Origin: Deltaproteobacteria bacterium
GTDB lineage: Bacteria > Myxococcota_A > Polyangia > Polyangiales > Ga0077539
Assembly: GCA_947494865.1 (NCBI GenBank)
Contig: CANMAT010000117.1
Span: 1-8,792 of the forward strand
Direction of reading: 5' to 3'
DNA: 8,792 bases
The position numbers and the translations under genes were made by a program. Shown piece by piece: positions 5,320 to 8,792 of the stretch. The stretch's first letter is position 1. The number at the start of each line of letters is the position of its first letter. The notes under the pieces were generated by a model. It searched no databases. It saw only the letters and a program-made list of their open reading frames with translations, and was not told where the DNA came from.

Positions 5320-7749
5320 ATGCGTACCGTAGCGATCGTGGTGGGTGTGTTGCTCGCGTGGGCCCTCCTCCTGGGCCCGCGCGCGGCGTCGGCGGAGCCC
5401 GCGCGTACGGTGTACGTGGGCCTTCACCTGCGCGACGTGACGCGCTTCGACCAGCGCAACGGCACGTTCGACGTCGACGTCGAGGCGTGGGTCAAATGGC
5501 TCGGCGACTTCGACCCCGCGCGGTTACGTGTAGCCAACGAGGCGTCGCTCGCGCGCGACAACCTCGGCGGCGAAGACGACGGCGACTGGCACGTGCGACG
5601 GTGGCGCCTCCGCGGCACGCTGCGGGGGGAGTTTCCGCTCCATCGCTTTCCCTTCGACGCGCAAAAACTGAGCATCGACTTCGAGCTCCCCGAGCGCGAC
5701 GCGGTGCTCGCGCCCGACCTCACCGGCAGCGGCATGGAGACGCACTTCAGCGTCACCGGCTGGAACTACGACCCCCATTTTCACCCCCGCGCCTCGCGCA
5801 GCGTCTACGCCTCCGACCTCGGGAGCCTCGCCCACGAGGGCCAGCGCACCACCGTTCACCACGTGCGCTTCGAGGTCACCCTGCGGCGCCCCGCCATCAC
5901 CGTGGCGCTCAAGCTCTTCATGCCCCTGGCGCTCCTGCTCCTCGTGGCGCTCGTGGCCCTCTCGATGCCCGTCGACCTCGTCGACACGCGCACGGGCATC
6001 GGCGTCACGGCCCTCCTCGCGTGCTTCGCGTTTCAGTTCACCGTCGGCGGCACCATCCCCGACGTGGCCTACCTCACCGTGGCCGACTCGCTCTTCATCC
6101 TCGCGTACGCGGTCACCGTGCTCGCGCTCCTGTGCAGCGTCGCGGCGTACTGGTTCCACCGGCACAACCACGAGGCCGCCTCGCGCCGGCTCGACCACGC
6201 GGGGCGCTACGGGCTGCCCCTCGCCACGGTGCTCGCCGCGCTGACGCTCTTGCGCCCCCCGTCGGCCGCAGCCCCGCCGCCCGCGCCGCGCCTCGCCGCG
6301 ATGCCGCGCGAGCCCTCGTCGCGCCCGGCGGTGCGCGTGGGCCTCTCGCAGCTCCCCTCGCTCACGACGGGCGTTGTCACGTGGGGCACGCGCTGGGGCC
6401 TCGTGCAGGTGACCCCCGACGACGAGCGCGTGGCCTTTCTCGCCGAGGTGGCCCCCGCGGTGGGCAACGACGCGCTGCGCCTCCTCGCCGACGGCCGCGT
6501 CGAGGTGCGCTGGCGCCTGCGCGAGGGCCTCCGCTGGAGCGACGGGCGCCCCGTCACGAGCGACGATTTTCGCTTCGCGCTCGAGGTGTCGCCCGACCCG
6601 CGCGTGGTCTCGGTGCACACGCCCGACGCGCGCACCCTCACGCTCACCTACGACGGCGTGTTCGCCGCGGCGCTCGACGGCGTGCAGCCGCTCCCGCGCC
6701 ACGCCCTCGGCGACGTGATGCGCCGCGGGGGCTACGACGCCGTCGCCAACGCCCGCCGCACGCGGCCGCTCCCCTCGACGGGCCCGTACCGCGTGGCGTC
6801 GTTTACGCCCGAGCGCGAGGCGGTGCTCGAGGCCAATCCCCACTTCATCGGCCCTGCCCCCTCGATCCGTCGCATCGAGGTCCGTTGTGTCGCCGACCAC
6901 GCCGCCCTGGTGCGCGCGTTCGAACGCGGCGAGCTCGACCTCGTCGCGCCGAGCGCGCTCACCGTCGAAGAGGCCGACGCGCTCGGGGCGCGCATGCCCG
7001 GGGTGGTGCTCCAGCGGCCCTCGAACCAGCTCTACGCGCTGCAGCCTGACCCGTCGGTGCCCGCGCTCCAAGGGCTCGCGGTGCGCGAGGCGCTGCTCCA
7101 GGCGATCGACCGCGCCGCCCTCGCGCGCGCCCTCTTCGGCGAAGAGGGACGCGTCGCCCACGCCCCCACCCCCGACGCCACGGTGACGGGCGCCTCGGCG
7201 GTTGCCTTCGACGTCGAGCGCGCCCGCGCCACCCTCGCGCGCGAGGGCGTGGCGGGCCAGACGCTGCGCCTCACGCACGGCACGAGCCCCCTCGAACGCG
7301 CCGCGGCGGGCCTCATCGCCGACGCGTGGCGCTCCGTCGGCGTGCTCGTCGAGTTGCGCCCCGAGCGCTCGCTGCGCGATCTCTCGCAGTCGCGCGCGCA
7401 TGGTGGAATGCTGCTCCAGGCGCTCATGGCCGACCGCGACACCGAGACGCGCCGCTTCTGGAACCTCCCGCGCGGCGACGGGCGCGTGCTGCGCGCGGCC
7501 CGCACGGCGGTCTTCGACGACGCGGCGGCGGCGCTCACCGAGCGCGAGGAGCGGGCGCTCTTCCCCGAGCGTCGGGCGCAGCTCCGGTCGCGGCTGCAGG
7601 TGCTCTTCTCGCAGCGCCTGCCGCTCCTGCCGCTGGTGATGGGCTCGGAGCGCTACGTGGCGTCGCCCGCGCTGCGCGGGTGGGATCGCGGGCCGGGCGT
7701 GCGCTTCGGCGAGGGCATCGAGCGGTGGCACTTCACGGGTGCGCCGTGA
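5320..7749 (+). CDS. Pentameric ligand-gated ion channel (Cys-loop/Pro-loop family) fused to a family-5 solute-binding domain
   Basis: The ATG at 5320 starts a clean signal peptide ending ASA-E (cleavage after residue 25); a GTG at 5287 would only add 11 unlikely residues. The protein is 809 residues. Residues about 28-192 are the extracellular beta-sandwich: GLHLRDVTRFD, W57-V-K-W60, WRLRGTLRG, the Pro-loop FPFD (110-113), and GSGMETHFSVTGW. No loop cysteines are present, as is usual in bacteria. M1 is about 193-216 (Pro202); M2 is about 224-243 (TRTGIGVTALLACFAFQF), with Leu233 aligning to 9' and Asp222 to -2' of ELIC/GLIC; M3 is about 249-279; M4 is about 297-311, rather short. A Pro/Ala linker follows, and residues about 337-809 are an SBP_bac_5-type domain (DppA/OppA/NikA): REGLRWSDGRPVTSDDF (401-417), STGPYRV near 488, and VREALLQAIDR at 588-598. 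With four membrane spans the binding domain lies in the periplasm. There is no separate secretion signal and no neighbouring ABC permease. Ligand and ion selectivity are unknown. Confidence 0.88.
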   Translation: MRTVAIVVGVLLAWALLLGPRAASAEPARTVYVGLHLRDVTRFDQRNGTFDVDVEAWVKWLGDFDPARLRVANEASLARDNLGGEDDGDWHVRRWRLRGTLRGEFPLHRFPFDAQKLSIDFELPERDAVLAPDLTGSGMETHFSVTGWNYDPHFHPRASRSVYASDLGSLAHEGQRTTVHHVRFEVTLRRPAITVALKLFMPLALLLLVALVALSMPVDLVDTRTGIGVTALLACFAFQFTVGGTIPDVAYLTVADSLFILAYAVTVLALLCSVAAYWFHRHNHEAASRRLDHAGRYGLPLATVLAALTLLRPPSAAAPPPAPRLAAMPREPSSRPAVRVGLSQLPSLTTGVVTWGTRWGLVQVTPDDERVAFLAEVAPAVGNDALRLLADGRVEVRWRLREGLRWSDGRPVTSDDFRFALEVSPDPRVVSVHTPDARTLTLTYDGVFAAALDGVQPLPRHALGDVMRRGGYDAVANARRTRPLPSTGPYRVASFTPEREAVLEANPHFIGPAPSIRRIEVRCVADHAALVRAFERGELDLVAPSALTVEEADALGARMPGVVLQRPSNQLYALQPDPSVPALQGLAVREALLQAIDRAALARALFGEEGRVAHAPTPDATVTGASAVAFDVERARATLAREGVAGQTLRLTHGTSPLERAAAGLIADAWRSVGVLVELRPERSLRDLSQSRAHGGMLLQALMADRDTETRRFWNLPRGDGRVLRAARTAVFDDAAAALTEREERALFPERRAQLRSRLQVLFSQRLPLLPLVMGSERYVASPALRGWDRGPGVRFGEGIERWHFTGAP

Positions 7750-8240
7750 TCTACGCGCTCGACGTCGACTACCGCGACGACGGCGCGGGCCACGTGGCCC
7801 TCGCGGGCTTCACGCAGTGGACCGACGCGCGCCCCGCGATCGAGCGCGTCACCGTGGTGTCGCCCGTGGCGCCCTACGAGCCCGGCGCGTTCTACAAGCG
7901 CGAGCTGCCCTGCCTGCTCGCGGCGCTGGCGCTCGTCGCGGCGCCGACGTGTGTGGTGGTCGACGGCCACGTGTGGCTGCGCGCGCTCGACGACGCGGGC
8001 CTCGGCGCGCGGCTCTACGAGGCGCTCCACGGCGCGGCGCCGGTGGTGGGCGTGGCGAAGCAGGCCTTCGCCGACGGCGTCGCGAAGCCCGTGCTCCGCG
8101 GCGCGAGCAAGCAGCCGCTGTGGGTGAGCGCCGTCGGAGTCGACGTGAGCGAGGCGTGTGATCACGTGCGCGCGATGCACGGAGAGCACCGCATCCCGAC
8201 GCTGCTCCGGCGCGTCGACGCGCTCTGCCGCGGTCGTTGA
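7746..8240 (+). CDS. Compact, divergent endonuclease V-like protein
   Basis: The GTG at 7746 overlaps the upstream stop as GTGA, giving 164 residues, against about 220 in E. coli Nfi. The order of endonuclease V landmarks is kept: YALDVDY (Asp6, equivalent to Asp35 of Nfi), the PYxP wedge as P43-Y-E-P46, KRELP (Glu53, equivalent to Glu89), VVVDGH (Asp73, equivalent to Asp110), GVAK (the conserved lysine strand), and a C-terminal PLWVSAVGVDVSEA strand and helix. These spacings agree with the family. The N-terminal helix is missing, and the usual GHG-x-x-HPR segment after VDG is replaced by GHVWLRALDDAG. Endonuclease V cleaves one base 3' to deoxyinosine in DNA (or inosine in RNA). The metal-binding carboxylates are present, so activity is plausible, but substrate specificity may differ. 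The gene is probably co-translated with the channel fusion; no functional link is apparent. Confidence 0.75.
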   Translation: MIYALDVDYRDDGAGHVALAGFTQWTDARPAIERVTVVSPVAPYEPGAFYKRELPCLLAALALVAAPTCVVVDGHVWLRALDDAGLGARLYEALHGAAPVVGVAKQAFADGVAKPVLRGASKQPLWVSAVGVDVSEACDHVRAMHGEHRIPTLLRRVDALCRGR

Positions 8241-8307
8241 CGCGGGGTGGAGCGCACGGGCGCCCGCGCGGCGAAGCTCTCGCAGCGAGCGGGGCAATGC
8301 CTCCGGC

Positions 8308-8343
8308 TCACCCGCCCGGGTGAACGGCTTCACCCGCCCGGGT
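8308..8343. promoter_or_regulatory. Alternating inverted motifs able to form mutually exclusive hairpins
   Basis: The 14-base sequence TCACCCGCCCGGGT occurs at 8308-8321 and again at 8330-8343. Each copy is itself a near-palindrome (TCACCCG-CC-CGGGTGA in the first). The second half of copy one also pairs perfectly with the first half of copy two: 8-bp stem CGGGTGAA (8317-8324) with TTCACCCG (8329-8336), loop CGGC. Outer arms ACCCG (8310-8314) and CGGGT (8339-8343) extend this across a CC/CC internal loop. It lies 67 bases past the nuclease stop, so it may be a U-less terminator, an mRNA 3'-end stem or a protein-binding dyad. Confidence 0.6.
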
Positions 8344-8486
8344 AGGGCGAGCGCATCTAAATCGTCGTGATTTCGAGATATTCTTGGTACTCGCTGGTTG
8401 CCGCGGGTTTCCAACCCTGATCCTTCCCAGAATTCTCAGCGGGGGCGGGGCAAGGCTTGATGGGCTGTGGGATACCGATTGCTGCG

Positions 8487-8500
8487 CCCCCGGGCGGGGG
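8487..8500. repeat. Small GC hairpin next to structured element copy 1
   Basis: CCCCC (8487-8491), loop GGGC, GGGGG (8496-8500). It directly abuts the left conserved block of copy 1. The second copy has no equivalent stem at this place. Confidence 0.55.
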
Positions 8501-8593
8501 TTCGCCGGAGCCCATGAACGCGACTCATGCGGCTCACCCCCGGCTGTACGTGAGTCGTCACCTGCTTCGCAGGTTGCAGCGCTTGCGGCGCTG
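8500..8593 (-). repeat. Structured repeat element, copy 1 (minus-strand orientation)
   Basis: Read on the minus strand, the order is as follows: a stem CAGCGC/GCGCTG around CGCAA (8577-8593); a two-base CA link; a triloop hairpin ACCTGC-GAA-GCAGGT (8560-8574); an 8-base spacer; a 24-base block identical to copy 2 (8528-8551); a 14-base spacer; and a 14-base block GGGCTCCGGCGAAC (8500-8513), also identical. In this copy the flanks of the 24-base block pair as GACTCA (8522-8527) with TGAGTC (8551-8556). The blocks, spacers and hairpins match copy 2 in order and length. It could be a short mobile or MITE-like repeat or a pair of structured RNAs; the family is not recognised. Confidence 0.75.
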
Positions 8594-8599
8594 GACTCC

Positions 8600-8655
8600 C
8601 GTGATCACGCAGAACACCCCCATCGCCTTCAATACACGAACCGTCGTGAGGGTGT
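8600..8655. repeat. Structured spacer between the two inverted element copies
   Basis: It contains the perfect 10-base palindrome CGTGATCACG (8600-8609), a stem CACGA-ACCG-TCGTG (8635-8648), and an enclosing stem ACACCC (8614-8619) with GGGTGT (8650-8655). This segment lies at the centre of the large inverted repeat and would be the apical part of a long hairpin if the whole region were transcribed. Confidence 0.55.
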
Positions 8656-8663
8656 CGGTACCC

Positions 8664-8752
8664 CACGGCAACGTGCAACCCGCGGAGCGGGTGAGCACCT
8701 ACGTACAGCCGGGGGTGAGCCGCACTCGATGTGCACACGGGCTCCGGCGAAC
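8664..8752 (+). repeat. Structured repeat element, copy 2 (plus-strand orientation)
   Basis: The order is: stem CACG-GCAA-CGTG with a GNRA-type loop (8664-8675); CA; triloop hairpin ACCCGC-GGA-GCGGGT (8678-8692); an 8-base spacer; the 24-base block identical to copy 1 (8701-8724); a 14-base spacer of different sequence; and GGGCTCCGGCGAAC (8739-8752). The first stem is shorter than in copy 1, but its position and its GCAA loop core are kept. The two copies differ throughout the spacers while keeping their lengths, which is the pattern expected when structure or spacing is selected. Confidence 0.75.
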
Positions 8753-8764
8753 ACCGTCTGCGGG

Positions 8765-8777
8765 CGCGTTCATGGGC
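8765..8777 (+). repeat. Extra copy of a 13-base motif from the repeat element
   Basis: CGCGTTCATGGGC at 8765-8777 is the exact reverse complement of 8510-8522, where it covers part of the 14-base spacer and the edge of the 14-base block of copy 1. Here it stands outside copy 2 and runs towards the window edge, so further repeat sequence may continue to the right. Confidence 0.5.
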
Positions 8778-8792
8778 GCGCGACGAGATTTC

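Larger units (their letters stand above)
8241..8792. other. 552-base non-coding region, rich in hairpins and inverted repeats
   Basis: No open frame here has recognisable protein content. The stretch 8355-8395 is the most AT-rich of the window and contains AAATC-GTCGT-GATTT (8359-8373). A further weak stem is GGTTG/CAACC (8396-8400 with 8412-8416). From 8487 on, nearly every 15-20 bases form a local hairpin. I see no tRNA, rRNA, CRISPR array or transposase gene, and no U-run behind any stem that would make a textbook terminator for the operon. Confidence 0.75.

Noticed and set aside
2035..5427. A very long minus-strand open frame antisense to the lipoprotein gene and its neighbours
   Set aside because: It is an Ala/Arg/Val/Gly-rich shadow created by high GC3 and repeated cysteine codons on the plus strand, and it has no recognisable domain.
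5524..7731. Minus-strand frame of 735 residues opposite the channel fusion
   Set aside because: It is rich in Arg, Gly, His and Glu without a recognisable family, while the plus frame shows clear channel and binding-protein motifs throughout.
8436..8738. Minus-strand frame of 100 residues in the right-hand non-coding region
   Set aside because: It lies over both copies of the inverted structured element and has a low-complexity R/P/H/S composition. The base changes between the copies follow hairpin pairing rather than codons.
8363..8792. Similar 12-base direct sequences at 8363-8374 and 8781-8792 (10 of 12 identical) as possible target-site duplications
   Set aside because: They are too short and imperfect, the right copy touches the window edge, and no element boundary is defined there.

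Overview
The window is very GC-rich DNA, and every gene reads left to right. The carotenoid genes, the Asp-rich-stalk lipoprotein with cysteine-rich repeats and the style of the gene products suggest a myxobacterium-like member of the Myxococcota (Polyangia rather than Myxococcus is my guess). This is an inference from gene content; no rRNA or other marker is present.

Layout. (1) Positions 1-2395 form the tail of a carotenoid operon: the 3' end of a CrtI/CrtD-type desaturase, a CrtC carotenoid 1,2-hydratase whose reading frame begins inside the desaturase gene, and a membrane family-2 glycosyltransferase that starts on a GTGA overlap with crtC. Together they suggest synthesis of a 1-hydroxylated, probably glycosylated, acyclic or monocyclic carotenoid. 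(2) Positions 2446-5265 encode a 939-residue lipoprotein with an Asp-rich stalk, ten strictly periodic 52/53-residue units with eight cysteines each, and a C-terminal domain made of three related segments. (3) Positions 5320-7749 encode the most striking protein here: a complete prokaryotic pentameric ligand-gated ion channel (signal peptide, beta-sandwich ligand-binding domain, M1-M4) continuing in the same frame into a nearly full-length family-5 (DppA/OppA/NikA-like) solute-binding domain. Topology places both sensor domains in the periplasm. (4) Positions 7746-8240 encode a compact, divergent endonuclease V-like protein that overlaps the channel gene by GTGA. (5) Positions 8241-8792 carry no credible gene. 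They are dense in hairpins and contain two diverged copies, in opposite orientation, of a structured element of about 90 bases with identical block spacing and a compensatory stem change.

The carotenoid genes work together. The lipoprotein and the channel/binding-protein fusion are both envelope proteins, but nothing in the sequence ties them functionally. The channel and the nuclease are probably co-translated, for no obvious reason. The two things most worth following up are the channel/solute-binding-protein fusion and the paired structured elements at the right end.
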